Part shown: positions 49,456 through 60,421 of the stretch, in pieces | Layout: every line of letters starts with the position of its first letter | How positions within the stretch are numbered: the first letter of the stretch is position 1 | Assembly (NCBI RefSeq): GCF_019977335.1 | Contig: NZ_AP024653.1 | Coordinates: forward strand, 930,001 to 994,000 | DNA length: 64,000 bases | DNA from: Arthrobacter sp. NicSoilB4 | GTDB taxonomy: Bacteria; Actinomycetota; Actinomycetes; Actinomycetales; Micrococcaceae | Reading direction: 5' to 3' | The notes under the pieces: model-generated | The model's database searches: none | The model's input: only the letters and a program-made list of their open reading frames with translations | Told to the model about the DNA's origin: nothing | Made by a program: the position numbers and the translations under genes

Positions 49456-51053
49456 GTGCCCGGCTGGCCGCCGGCGTGGACTCGCTGTTGAACGGGGATT
49501 CCCTTGACGTGCGGCTCGAAGCCATGGCCGCGGAGCGGGCCGCCGCCGGCACAGCGCCGGCGCTCGCCGTCGGCGTCTTCGCCGGAGGGAAGCTGCGGGC
49601 CACGGCCCTGCGCGGCAGCATCGATGCGGCCGGCCGTCCGCCGCGGGCCGATACCGCCTTCCGGATCGCGTCCTGCACCAAGTCGTTCACCGCTGCCGCC
49701 GTCCTGATCCTGCGGGACCGCGGCCTCCTGGACCTCGACAGCGAGGTCGCGACGCACCTGCCCTTTCTCCGGCTGATCGGTCCAGCGGAGGACATGCCCA
49801 CCGGTCCGCTGACCCTGCGGATGCTCCTGACGATGTCCGGCGGCCTGCCCACCGACGACCCCTGGGCCGACCGGCAGGAAGCCATGCCAGACGCGGACTT
49901 CGAGGCCCTGCTCGCGGCCGGGGTGCGCCTGGTCCGGAAGCCGGGCACGGACTACGAATACTCGAACCTCGGCTACGCCATGCTCGGAGCGGTCATCGCT
50001 GCGGTCACCGGACAGGGCTACACCGAGTTTGTGCGGGACGAGCTGCTGGAGCCCCTGGGGCTGGTGAGCACCGGCTTCGACGCGAGCGTCCGCGCGGCCG
50101 GGGGAGTGGCGCTGGGTTATTGCCGGCGCGGCGGGGCCTGGGAGCCGCAGCCGTTCAGCGGACCCGGCGCGTTCTCGGCCATCGGCGGGCTGTTCAGCAC
50201 CCTGCACGACCTCGGCCGCTGGGCGGACTGGCTCGCCGACGGCTTCACCGACGCGCCGGAACCTGCGGGGGAACCCCTGAGCCGGGCCAGCCGCCGGGAA
50301 ATGCAGCAGCTGCACCGGTATGCCGGCCCGGAGAGCCTGGTCGCCTGTGCGGCCGGCGACGCCGGCGGGTCCGGCGGGTCCGGCGGGTCTGGCCGGGTGG
50401 CCGGGGCCGGCGTCGGGGGATATGGCTTCGGGCTCCGGGTCTTGGCGGACCCGGAACGGGGGCTGGTCATCGGCCACTCCGGCGGCTATCCGGGGTTCAG
50501 CTCGCACATGACGTGGTACCCGGCGAGCGGGGCCGCCGTCGTCGGGTTCGAGAATGCCACATACGCGAAGGTCGGCGGACTGGTCCGCGAAGTGCTGGCC
50601 GGGGTGCTGGATGGCGGCCCTGAACCCGCCGGCGCCGGCCCCGCTGCCGGCGAACCCGCGACGCCGGCCGCCGTGGAGCCCGCTCGGACCGCGGTGGCTC
50701 CGTGGCCCGAAACGCTGGCGGCGCGCGCCGTCGTCGAACGCCTGGTGGAGGCGTGGGATGAGGACCTGGCAGGCTCTGTCTTCGCCGGAAACGTGGAGCT
50801 GGATGAACCGATCGCGGACCGGCGCCGCGGGCTTCAGCAGGCGCTGGCAGCGGTGGGGCCGCTGCGGCACGACGCCGCGGAGCCCGGCTTCAGCGAGACA
50901 GCAGCGAGGCTCGAATGGGTGATTCCTGGAACCCGCGGCGGCCTCAAATGCCAGTTGTCGATGACCCCCGAAGCGGTTCCCAAGGTGCAGACCCTGACTT
51001 TCTCGGCCGTCACGTCCACGCCAGGCGACGCTGCGGCACCCCTCAGGACATAG
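49452..51053 (+). CDS. Beta-lactamase-family serine hydrolase with a C-terminal extra domain
   Basis: 533 residues. SxxK is S74-C-T-K77, YxN is Y170-S-N172 and the third motif is HSG in GHSGGYPG, so all three class C motifs are intact. A Gly/Ser linker (GGSGGSGGSG near 301-310) lies within the domain. After about residue 420 there is an extra alpha/beta module (TLAARAVVERLVEAWDEDLA to the end) of a kind often seen after such hydrolases. There is no signal peptide. It starts inside the M20 stop and is likely an intracellular peptidase or amidase. Confidence 0.85.
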   Translation: MSARLAAGVDSLLNGDSLDVRLEAMAAERAAAGTAPALAVGVFAGGKLRATALRGSIDAAGRPPRADTAFRIASCTKSFTAAAVLILRDRGLLDLDSEVATHLPFLRLIGPAEDMPTGPLTLRMLLTMSGGLPTDDPWADRQEAMPDADFEALLAAGVRLVRKPGTDYEYSNLGYAMLGAVIAAVTGQGYTEFVRDELLEPLGLVSTGFDASVRAAGGVALGYCRRGGAWEPQPFSGPGAFSAIGGLFSTLHDLGRWADWLADGFTDAPEPAGEPLSRASRREMQQLHRYAGPESLVACAAGDAGGSGGSGGSGRVAGAGVGGYGFGLRVLADPERGLVIGHSGGYPGFSSHMTWYPASGAAVVGFENATYAKVGGLVREVLAGVLDGGPEPAGAGPAAGEPATPAAVEPARTAVAPWPETLAARAVVERLVEAWDEDLAGSVFAGNVELDEPIADRRRGLQQALAAVGPLRHDAAEPGFSETAARLEWVIPGTRGGLKCQLSMTPEAVPKVQTLTFSAVTSTPGDAAAPLRT

Positions 51054-51123
51054 AATCCGAGAACCCTGGGCGGCCCGCGCCTCAGGGACCGCAAGGCAGG
51101 GCCCGAGTCCAGGGGAGCCGTAC

Positions 51124-51990
51124 GTGAGTATCCAGTCCACCATTCATTCCCTGATGCCCTCGCTGGCGCCCGCTGCCCGGCGCGTTGCCGAGGTGATCGT
51201 CGCCGACCCGGGCGTCGTGCTGGGCATGACCATTTCCGAGCTTGCCACCATGTGCAATACCTCGGAACCGTCCGTGGTGCGGTTCTGCCGCGCCATCGGG
51301 TTCAGCGGCTACGTCCAGCTCCGGCTGGCCCTGGCCACCGAAATCGGCCGGGAGCACAGCACGGGGGCGGTGGGGAAGAAATTCGGCGAAGACATCCGGC
51401 CGGAGGACTCCCTCGCTGACGCCGTCGCCAAGGTCCGGTACACCGAGACCATGGGCATCCAGGAGACTTTGGACGGCCTGGACCTCGACGTCCTCGGCGC
51501 CGTCGCGGAGAAGATCAACGCCGCGCCGCACACACTGATTTACGGGGTGGGCGCCGGGGCCATCGTCGCGGATGACCTCCGCTACAAACTCTTCCGGATC
51601 CGGCGGCAGGCGACGTCCTTCCGCGACCAGCACGATGCGCTGATGGGGGCATCCCTCATGGGCCCGGAGGATGTGGCGATTGCCTTTTCGCACAGCGGCC
51701 GGACCCGGGAGACGCTGGAGTTCCTGCGCCGGGCGAAGGCCTCGGGTGCCACGACGGTGGCGGTCAGCAACGCGGCAGCCTCGCCGATCGTCCAGGAATC
51801 GGACCTCAGCCTGTTCACCGTGGTCCGGGAAACGGCCTTCCGCTCCGGCGCGATGGTGTCCCGGATCGCCCAGCTTTCCGTGGTGGACTGCCTGTTTGTC
51901 AGTGTGGCCCGGCTGAGTTACGCGGCCACGCTCGAGGCGCTGGAGACCACCCGCGAGGCCGTGCTGGGACGGCCGGGACCGCGCCAGTAG
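51124..51990 (+). CDS. RpiR/MurR family transcriptional regulator
   Basis: 288 residues. N-terminal HTH_6 domain at about 1-77 (TISELATMCNTSEPSVVRFC, RAIGFSGYVQL) and a C-terminal SIS sugar-phosphate domain at about 125-255 (YGVGAGAIVADDL, FSHSGRTRETLEF). MurR-type members respond to MurNAc-6-phosphate. It sits at the end of the plus-strand peptidase operon and next to a NagZ-like gene, fitting control of cell-wall recycling. The GTG at 51124 follows aggggagcc. Confidence 0.92.
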   Translation: MSIQSTIHSLMPSLAPAARRVAEVIVADPGVVLGMTISELATMCNTSEPSVVRFCRAIGFSGYVQLRLALATEIGREHSTGAVGKKFGEDIRPEDSLADAVAKVRYTETMGIQETLDGLDLDVLGAVAEKINAAPHTLIYGVGAGAIVADDLRYKLFRIRRQATSFRDQHDALMGASLMGPEDVAIAFSHSGRTRETLEFLRRAKASGATTVAVSNAAASPIVQESDLSLFTVVRETAFRSGAMVSRIAQLSVVDCLFVSVARLSYAATLEALETTREAVLGRPGPRQ

Positions 51991-52068
51991 CCGGTTCCTT
52001 CCGCGGGCTCTTTGGCGCGCGCGGAGTTTGGCTGTTCCCGGCGGCCGGGGTCTCGCCGGTCCGGCGAT

Positions 52069-53832
52069 TCAGCCGGGCAGGTGCGTGCAGAGGATCCGCG
52101 CCACCGCCCGCGCCGTTGCCCGGGATGAGCCAAAGCAGTTGAGCGTGGGGAGGGGCGGATCCGGCACCACCGCGACGCCGGTGTTGATGCAGACAGCGCC
52201 GGGGATGTCCCGGGCAGCCTCCGCGGCGGCGAGTCCAGGGCTCCCGGCCGCCAGGCTCCCGACAAGGACCACCACCGGCTTCCCAGGGGCTGGCGTGCCG
52301 TGGTTCGGGTGCCGGCGTCCGGCACCGGGGAGGTCCGACGCCGGCAGCCGCTCCACAGCGACGTAGTCCGCCAGGCCTGCTGCAAAGAGGTCCGCGGTAC
52401 GTCCGGCGGCCTGATTGTGGCCCCGCCTGGCGTCGACCAGCAGCACTCCGGTGGTCCCCGGCGGGAGTGCCACGGGCTGCCCTGGGTCTGTCCCGGCGAC
52501 GGCGGCTGGTCCGGTGGCTGTTTCGGCGGTCCCTCTGGCGGGATGGCTGAAGCTGCAGGCTCCGGCCGCGGCCGCCACCCAATCCGGAGCCGGCAGTGCG
52601 GGAATTGCGGAGGCCGCAGCCGAGGCGTCCATTGCCCAGCAGGCAAATTCCGCTACCCGGCGCCCGGCGTCCCGAAGCAGTTCCACGGGCAGGGTGCCGT
52701 CGGCCACAGCTGCCAGCAGGGCGTCCCGCACTTCAAGGTAGGCGGCTTCGTCGGGACGGATGGCCCCGGTGGCGGTGCCGGTGCCGTCGCCGTCGTCGCC
52801 GTCGGTGGCGTTGCGGGTGGCGTTGCTGTCGCGCTCCCCGGACGTCGCCGGGTTGCCGAGGCACAGCAGGTCCGCGCCCGCCAGCATGGCCAGGACGGCG
52901 CCGCGGCCGGACCCGGTGGTGGCGCGGATGGCCGCCATGTCCAACGCGTCGGTAATCTGCAGGCCTTCGAATCCCAGCCCCCGCAGCAGCGAACCGGCTG
53001 CAGGGTTCAGGGTTGCCGGGGCCGGTCCCAGCTCGGGAATGACGATGTGGGCGGTCATGACGGACTTGACGCCGGCGGTGACGGCATCGTGGAACGGCGG
53101 CAGGTGCTCCGCCATTATTTCGTTCAGGGGCTGTCGCAGGGCGGGCAGTTCCAGGTGGGAGTCTGTGCTGGTGTCGCCGTGGCCGGGGAAGTGTTTGGCG
53201 CAGGCCCCGACCCCCGCGGACTGGATCCCGGTGACCATGGCTGCCGTGTGCCGGCCCGCGAGCCCGGGCCGTTCGCCGAAGGACCGCACGCCGATCACGG
53301 GGTTCAGGGGATTGGTGTTCACATCGGCCACGGGTGCCAGGACCAGGTTGATTCCCGCGTTCCGGCACATCTCCCCGATGGCGCGCCCGGCGGCCTCGGT
53401 GACACTGGTGTCGTCGATCCGGCCGAGCACGCCGGCGCCGGGAATCGACGAGCCGGGGCCGGACTCCAGCCGGGTGACGTTTCCGCCTTCCTCATCGCAG
53501 CCGATAACCGCGAGCGGGTTGGCTTGCCGGACCAGGACCGAGAGCCGGGCCACCTGGGCCGGATCCGCGGGATCGATGTTCTGGCTGAAATAGACGACGC
53601 CCGCAAGGCCCTGGCGCAGGGCGGAGGAGAGCCACTGCGGCACGGTGCGGCCGGAGAATCCCGGCCAGATTACGGCGTTGACCAGCCGGCAGAGCTCCGC
53701 GTAGCTGAGGACTGCAGTTCCGACGTGGCTGACGCCCGCCGTAGCGCCCAGGCTGATGCCCGCCGTGGCGCCGGCGGAAATGCCCGGGGTGCCCGAGGCT
53801 TCGAAGGTGTTCGTCTCGTCCCGGATTGTCAT
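52069..53832 (-). CDS. nagZ: Glycoside hydrolase family 3, NagZ-like beta-N-acetylhexosaminidase
   Basis: 587 residues. The NagZ fingerprint KHFPGHGDTSTDSHLELP is at 213-230, giving the His/Asp acid-base dyad; the nucleophile is D295 in ITDALDMAA. No signal peptide is seen, so it acts inside on GlcNAc-anhMurNAc or GlcNAc-MurNAc units. The N-terminus holds a small repeat (AGATAGISLGATAGVS). A C-terminal region after about 420 is Ala/Pro/Gly-rich with a weaker GH3_C-like end. It converges on the RpiR gene and belongs by function to the muropeptide cluster. Confidence 0.88.
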   Translation of the reverse strand: MTIRDETNTFEASGTPGISAGATAGISLGATAGVSHVGTAVLSYAELCRLVNAVIWPGFSGRTVPQWLSSALRQGLAGVVYFSQNIDPADPAQVARLSVLVRQANPLAVIGCDEEGGNVTRLESGPGSSIPGAGVLGRIDDTSVTEAAGRAIGEMCRNAGINLVLAPVADVNTNPLNPVIGVRSFGERPGLAGRHTAAMVTGIQSAGVGACAKHFPGHGDTSTDSHLELPALRQPLNEIMAEHLPPFHDAVTAGVKSVMTAHIVIPELGPAPATLNPAAGSLLRGLGFEGLQITDALDMAAIRATTGSGRGAVLAMLAGADLLCLGNPATSGERDSNATRNATDGDDGDGTGTATGAIRPDEAAYLEVRDALLAAVADGTLPVELLRDAGRRVAEFACWAMDASAAASAIPALPAPDWVAAAAGACSFSHPARGTAETATGPAAVAGTDPGQPVALPPGTTGVLLVDARRGHNQAAGRTADLFAAGLADYVAVERLPASDLPGAGRRHPNHGTPAPGKPVVVLVGSLAAGSPGLAAAEAARDIPGAVCINTGVAVVPDPPLPTLNCFGSSRATARAVARILCTHLPG

Positions 53833-53872
53833 GCGCCCACCCTACCCAGAGCCCCGGCCATGGAACCCCGCG

Positions 53873-53922
53873 GGACATGCCCATTCTTCGTGGCAAGGAC
53901 TGGGCACAATGGGACTATGTCC
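53873..53922 (+). repeat. Palindromic repeat family A, copy 3
   Basis: Fifty bases from ggacatgcccattcttcgtg to gggactatgtcc. It is the first, slightly separate unit of the array that follows, 146 bp before the next copy. On the other strand it matches the pair at 17188 and 17311. Confidence 0.85.
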
Positions 53923-54018
53923 ACCCTTGGGGCTGGCCGGAGCGCATGTCCAGTGGCGCGGGGAGAGGTGCCGGGTGGTGCAAGGGCGGCCACGCTGAGT
54001 GGGCCAGGTCCGCGCGGG

Positions 54019-54370
54019 GGACATGCTCATTCTTCGCGCCAGCGACTGGGCACAGTGGGATTATGTCCACTCCCGGGTTCGTGCGGAGGGCATGTCCAGC
54101 GGTGCAAGGGCGGCCACGCTGAGTGGGCCGTGTGCGGCAAGCACGCGCGGGGGACATGCTCATTCTTCGCGCCAGCGACTGGGCACAGTGGGATTATGTC
54201 CACTCCCGGGTTCGTGCGGAGGGCATGTCCCGTGGTGCCAGGGCGGCCACGCTGAGTGGGCCGCGTGAGGCAAGTACGCACGGGGGACATGCTCATTCTT
54301 TGCGCCAAGGACTGGGCACAATGGGATTATGTCCTGCCCCGGGTTCGCGCGGAGGGCATGTCCCGTGGCT
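54019..54370 (+). repeat. 133-bp tandem array of palindromic repeat family A
   Basis: Units start at 54019, 54152 and 54285, exactly 133 bp apart. Each has a 50-base core (ggacatgctcattcttcgcg ... gggattatgtcc), then cactcccgggttcgtgcgga, gggcatgtcc, and gggcggccacgctgagtggg. The last unit is cut short near 54370. The first two are almost identical, pointing to recent tandem duplication. Frames of 80-140 codons through it on both strands are by-products of the periodicity. Confidence 0.9.
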
Positions 54371-54413
54371 CAGCGCGGTGCAGTGCAGGACAGGGCCTGG
54401 CCAAGTCTTAAGC

Positions 54414-54480
54414 GCCAACGCGGGGCCACCTGGGCCCATCCCCGCTGCTGGAGATGGGCCTCGAGTGACCCCGCGCTGGT
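54414..54480 (-). terminator. Probable terminator of the serine protease gene
   Basis: A long inverted repeat with gaps: cgcggggccac and gggcccatc on the left pair with gatgggcc and gtgaccccgcg on the right. It begins 21 bases after the protease stop on the minus strand. There is no T-run, so the call rests on stem strength and place. Confidence 0.5.
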
Positions 54481-54501
54481 GTTATGTGGGTTGTTGGATG
54501 G

Positions 54502-55500
54502 TTAGGAAGCTGCCGCAGTGCTGTAGGCCTGCTGGATGACGGAGCCCCAGTACGGGCCGTACATCGTGGTGGACTTGCTGCCGTAGCCGTAGCTGTTGAT
54601 CGAGTTTTGGTAGCCGGTGGAGCTGGTGCCGATGAACCACGGGCCGCCGGAGGAGCCGCCGGTCATGTTGCAGGGGATGCCCTGGGAATTGAACTGCGGG
54701 TTGTAAGGATCGTTCGTGGCGGTGCCGGTGCAGCTCTTGAGGGACTCGCCGTTAAAGGGCCGTGCCGCGGGGTAGCCGAAAGCCTTGTAGGCGAGGCCGC
54801 GGGCGGCGTTGAACTGCACGCCCGAAGCGCCCACAACGTCGGAGAGCGTCTGGCCGTTGAGGGTGTTCATGACCGCGAATCCGGTGTCGTACGTCATGTC
54901 ACCGCCGGAGCTCCACTGGGTCGGGGCGTGAAGGGACTTGGCCGTCCACATGCCGTAGGGTGCGGCGCCGTCGAGGTAGGCCGGGACAAACGTGAACTTG
55001 GTGGCGAAGGCGCCGGGGCCCTCGTTGACGCAGTGCCCGGCAGTGGAGACGGTGCTCTTATTCGTCGAGGATACCGAGTTGCCGGAGCAGACGTAGTTGG
55101 CGCCGCCGAGGGTGAAGAAGACCTTGCCGATGTGCTTGACCGGGGTCTCGCTGGCGTTCGCCTTGGGCGCCACTTCCTTGGCCTGCAGGCTCGGAGCCTG
55201 GGATTCGACGGTGCTGGGCGCTCCCGCTTCGGCCGGGCGGTTCACGGCCTTGGAATTGGCGCCCTTCTGCATGGCCCTGTCGGCCAGCACGTCGCCGGGG
55301 ATGGCGTTGCGCATCCGTTCTTTCGTCCAGTATTCCGCTCCACCGGTCTCGACGACGGTGTGGCTGCTGACGCCCGACGTTTCTGTCGGGGCGTTTCCGG
55401 GTGACGGGGCCGCGGTAGCGGCGCCCGCGGCGCTCAGTGCCAGCAGCGCAGCGGCCGAGAGGCTGAGAAGGCTGGTGGCCAGAGTCTTCGGTGTTCTCAT
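54502..55500 (-). CDS. Secreted trypsin-like serine protease
   Basis: 332 residues. Signal peptide at 1-31 (LLSLSAAALLALSAAGAATA), a propeptide-like polar stretch to about 120, then the S1 fold: H156 in STAGHCV, D205 in TYDTGFAV and S284 in GGSSGGPW. Cys pairs C138/C157 and C257/C277 are placed for disulfides. The sequence resembles glutamyl-endopeptidase-like actinobacterial proteases. It stands alone, divergent from icd by about 245 bp. Confidence 0.9.
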   Translation of the reverse strand: MRTPKTLATSLLSLSAAALLALSAAGAATAAPSPGNAPTETSGVSSHTVVETGGAEYWTKERMRNAIPGDVLADRAMQKGANSKAVNRPAEAGAPSTVESQAPSLQAKEVAPKANASETPVKHIGKVFFTLGGANYVCSGNSVSSTNKSTVSTAGHCVNEGPGAFATKFTFVPAYLDGAAPYGMWTAKSLHAPTQWSSGGDMTYDTGFAVMNTLNGQTLSDVVGASGVQFNAARGLAYKAFGYPAARPFNGESLKSCTGTATNDPYNPQFNSQGIPCNMTGGSSGGPWFIGTSSTGYQNSINSYGYGSKSTTMYGPYWGSVIQQAYSTAAAS

Positions 55501-55695
55501 GGGTGTCCTAACCGGTGGAAAGCGGGGCGGCCGCCCGTGGTGGCCGCTGTGATGGAACGAAACTACGGCACTTTGACCAACCTGTAAAGCGAATTGTCAA
55601 TTCTTGTCAAGGTGTGTTGCGGCCGTCACGGAGTCCCGGGTGCACGACGCCGGTAGGCGGCAACCCGGCTCCCTCGGGTAAGTTAGGGGTGTTGA

Positions 55696-57966
<2,271 letters not shown>

Positions 57967-57988
57967 CAGCCGTCCACGGCAACGCAGA

Positions 57989-58022
57989 CGCCCCGCCTCC
58001 CGAAGGGGAAGCGGGGCGTTTT
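57989..58022 (+). terminator. icd terminator
   Basis: cgccccgc (57989-57996) pairs with gcggggcg (58011-58018), directly followed by tttt, 23 bases after the icd stop. Confidence 0.88.
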
Positions 58023-58082
58023 GCTGTCGTGGCCAAGGGCCGGCTGATGCAGGGGACAGGATGGCAGGACAGGCGGACGGCC

Positions 58083-58580
58083 CTAGCCCTTGCCCTTACC
58101 TTTCCCCTTGCCGCTTTCAGCCGGCGGCACGGGCGCGGGGGGAGCCGCCGCGGCGGCGGCTGCCGCCTGTGCGGCCGCTTCCTTTTCAGCAGCAACCCGG
58201 GCAGCCTCCGCCGCAGCAACCCGGGCAGCTTCGGCTTCGGCCTGCCGGGCGGTGAGGTCCCCGCGGACGGAGTCGACGGATTTCCGGATGCTCTGGTGAC
58301 GTTTGAAGGAAACTTCGCCGCGGGCGGCCGCCTCGTCCAGTTTCAGGACGAGTTCGTCGAGTTGCTTCAGGGACGCCGCCGGATCATTAGCCGCGGCAGC
58401 CTCGGTGACGGCAAGGACCTTGGACTGAAGCTCCCGGGCGGCGCCGCGGTCCAGCTCGGGTGCCGGCGCGCAGCCGGCCAGAGCACCGGTGGACAGCACC
58501 GCGGCGAGGAGCCAGCCGGTCAGGACCGGACTGGAGCTGCGGGACCAGACGGCCCGGGGAGGCATGATTTTCATTTTCAC
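58083..58580 (-). CDS. Small lipoprotein with an Ala-rich helix and a Gly-Lys tail
   Basis: 165 residues. A lipoprotein signal ends at the lipobox LAGC (Cys36), followed by a long, mostly helical domain (about 45-125) rich in Ala and Glu that could be a coiled coil, then poly-Ala/Pro and the tail ESGKGKGKGKG. Its start GTG (58580) overlaps the stop of the kinase gene (GTGA); an ATG two codons in is also possible. The basic repeat tail may bind wall polymers or nucleic acid. No family recognised. Coupling suggests it works with the kinase. Confidence 0.75.
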   Translation of the reverse strand: MKMKIMPPRAVWSRSSSPVLTGWLLAAVLSTGALAGCAPAPELDRGAARELQSKVLAVTEAAAANDPAASLKQLDELVLKLDEAAARGEVSFKRHQSIRKSVDSVRGDLTARQAEAEAARVAAAEAARVAAEKEAAAQAAAAAAAAPPAPVPPAESGKGKGKGKG

Positions 58581-59857
58581 GGTTCCACGCTCTTCTGCAG
58601 TTCCTGCAGGTGCTGGCCCAGGTCCCCGGTGACAGCCGGATAGGGGACGACGGCGGGTGGCTCGGGCGCCGCAAGGGCGAAGGCGGCAGCGACGCCGCCG
58701 GAAACGATCGCCAATAGCGCAACGGACAGCAGGATCTGCGTGCGGCGGCGGGCCAGCCGGAAGCGGGAGGAGGCCCGGGACGCCAATGAATCGCGGTCTG
58801 CCTTCGGACTGGTTGCCGCGTCCGGGTCCAGCAGGTGCACGGCCTGAGCGACCGTGGCGGCGGCGCCGCCGCTATTGCCGGTGGCGGCAATCAGCGCGGT
58901 AGTAGTGCCGGGGCTGGACGCTGGTCCGGCAGAGGGGAGCCGCGGGGGCCGGGCCGGCGGGGCAGGCAGCACCCGCGTGCGCTCTTCGGCGAGCGGTCCG
59001 GGAAGGGACTCGGGCGAGACCAGGGCATGCCGGAGCGCAACTTCGAGGTCCGCGGCGGATGGCCGGTCCAGCGGATCCAGCGCGGTCATGGAGCGGATCA
59101 GCTTGGCCCATTCGGCAGGGACGGAATCGGGGATGCCCGGGGCCCGGTGCAGCCTGGCGACGGCGGATTCCACAGCGCTGCCGGGGTATTCGATCTCGCC
59201 CTTGATGCATTCGAGCAGGACGAGTCCCAGCGAATAGATGTCGCTTGCCGGGCCCAGGTCCGCGCCCCGGGACTGTTCCGGGCTTAAGTACGCGGCGGTG
59301 CCCACCATGGTGCCCGTGGCGGTCAGCCGGGTTCCATCCATGATGCGGGCGATCCCGAAGTCGGTGAGCTTTGGCCGGAGCGGTTCCCCGGGACGGACCA
59401 GAACCAGCAGGATGTTGGCCGGTTTGATGTCCCGGTGGATGATGCCGAGTGAATGTACGTAGGCGAGGGCATCCGACACGCCGGCTCCGATGACCGCGAT
59501 CTCATCCAAGGGCAGAGGGCTGTGCCGGATCCGGGCCCGGAGATCCTGCCCGTCCACCAGTTCCATGGTCAGGAAGGGCCGGGGTTCCTCGGGGATCCGG
59601 GTGTCGGTGCCAGCATCGAAGAGGGTCACCAGACTGGGATGGTTCAGAGTTGCCAGCAGTTCAATCTCTGCTTCCTGACGCCGGAGTTCGTCGGGATCGG
59701 CGGACTGCGGTGCAAAGAGCTTGAGCGCGACTTCGCGGCCCAGGTTCATGTCCTTGGCCGTGTAGACGGAGGCCATACCGCCCCTGCCGATTATTTCCCC
59801 CAGCCGGTATCGGCCGCCCAGGAGCACTGCCGTGACGATTTCGGGCGAACTGTCCAC
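58577..59857 (-). CDS. Ser/Thr protein kinase with one transmembrane segment
   Basis: 426 residues. Kinase domain at about 16-290: GRGGMASVY (25-33), Lys46 in VALKL, HRDIKPAN (141-148, catalytic D143), DFG 166-168, TMVGTAAYLSPEQ. A Pro/Ala/Ser linker follows, then one membrane helix (about 378-400) and a short outer tail without PASTA repeats. It is a PknB-type sensor kinase of unknown signal. I chose the GTG giving VDSSPEIV; the frame extends upstream into non-kinase sequence. It is coupled to the lipoprotein gene downstream. Confidence 0.9.
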   Translation of the reverse strand: MDSSPEIVTAVLLGGRYRLGEIIGRGGMASVYTAKDMNLGREVALKLFAPQSADPDELRRQEAEIELLATLNHPSLVTLFDAGTDTRIPEEPRPFLTMELVDGQDLRARIRHSPLPLDEIAVIGAGVSDALAYVHSLGIIHRDIKPANILLVLVRPGEPLRPKLTDFGIARIMDGTRLTATGTMVGTAAYLSPEQSRGADLGPASDIYSLGLVLLECIKGEIEYPGSAVESAVARLHRAPGIPDSVPAEWAKLIRSMTALDPLDRPSAADLEVALRHALVSPESLPGPLAEERTRVLPAPPARPPRLPSAGPASSPGTTTALIAATGNSGGAAATVAQAVHLLDPDAATSPKADRDSLASRASSRFRLARRRTQILLSVALLAIVSGGVAAAFALAAPEPPAVVPYPAVTGDLGQHLQELQKSVEP

Positions 59858-60421
59858 GCTTATCCCCGTCCTTTTCCCGTGCGCCACGGCGGCGCCCCTC
59901 AAGAATGATACCGGGACGGGTATCGGCTTCCCGCACTGCGGCCGCGGACCGACGGCCGCCGTGCGGGACAGATGCTTCCGCATCCTGTTGCCGTTGGGTC
60001 CCCCAGCGGACCCAACGACGGAATGCTCTGCCGGAGCCTGTTGCCGTTGAGTCCCCCAGCGGACCCAACGACGGAATGCTCTGCCGGAGCTTGAGAGGTC
60101 GTTGAGTCCCCCAGCGGACCCAACGACTTCGCTCCGGCCTCACGAGACCTCGCGGAGGCGGGGCGTCTTAGGGCGGGCGTTCCCTGTAGTGCGGTGAGGG
60201 TTTACGGCGCGCCTTTGGTCCTTCGGGTGCGCCTGGCGCGGCGGGCAGCACCACGGGCGCCGACGACGTCGGTCCCGCGGCCGAAGCAACGAATGAGGAA
60301 AAAGGGGTGCCGGAATACCGGCAGCGGACGGTGGCGTCCATCGGGGGTCTCCTGAATGACTGTTGGCGGGCGCTCAAAGGCAGCCCGGTTGGCCGTGCTC
60401 TGTGGAGGCAGAGACGGCTAA
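59858..60421. other. Intergenic region with tandem hairpins
   Basis: 564 bases between the kinase start and the end of the Pro-rich gene. The left half has three hairpin repeats (59992-60125). The right half (60126-60421) has no repeat or clear site, and the short frames there have no protein-like composition I trust. Confidence 0.6.
59992..60125. repeat. Three tandem hairpin repeats, about 54-bp period
   Basis: cgttgggtcccccagcggac plus ccaacg (59992-60017) forms a perfect 10-bp stem. Near-copies lie at 60045-60070 and 60100-60125 with cgttgagtcc as the left arm. The spacer gacggaatgctctgccggag is shared between the first two. They may act as strong transcription barriers in front of the kinase gene. 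Confidence 0.85.

Noticed and set aside
54019..54370. CRISPR array
   Set aside because: The spacers are also repeated and the period is 133 bp, so there are no unique spacers; no cas genes are nearby.
53999..54539. Open frames of 80-140 codons through the tandem repeats
   Set aside because: Their translations repeat with the 133-bp DNA period on both strands and have no ribosome site; the DNA repeat is the real feature.
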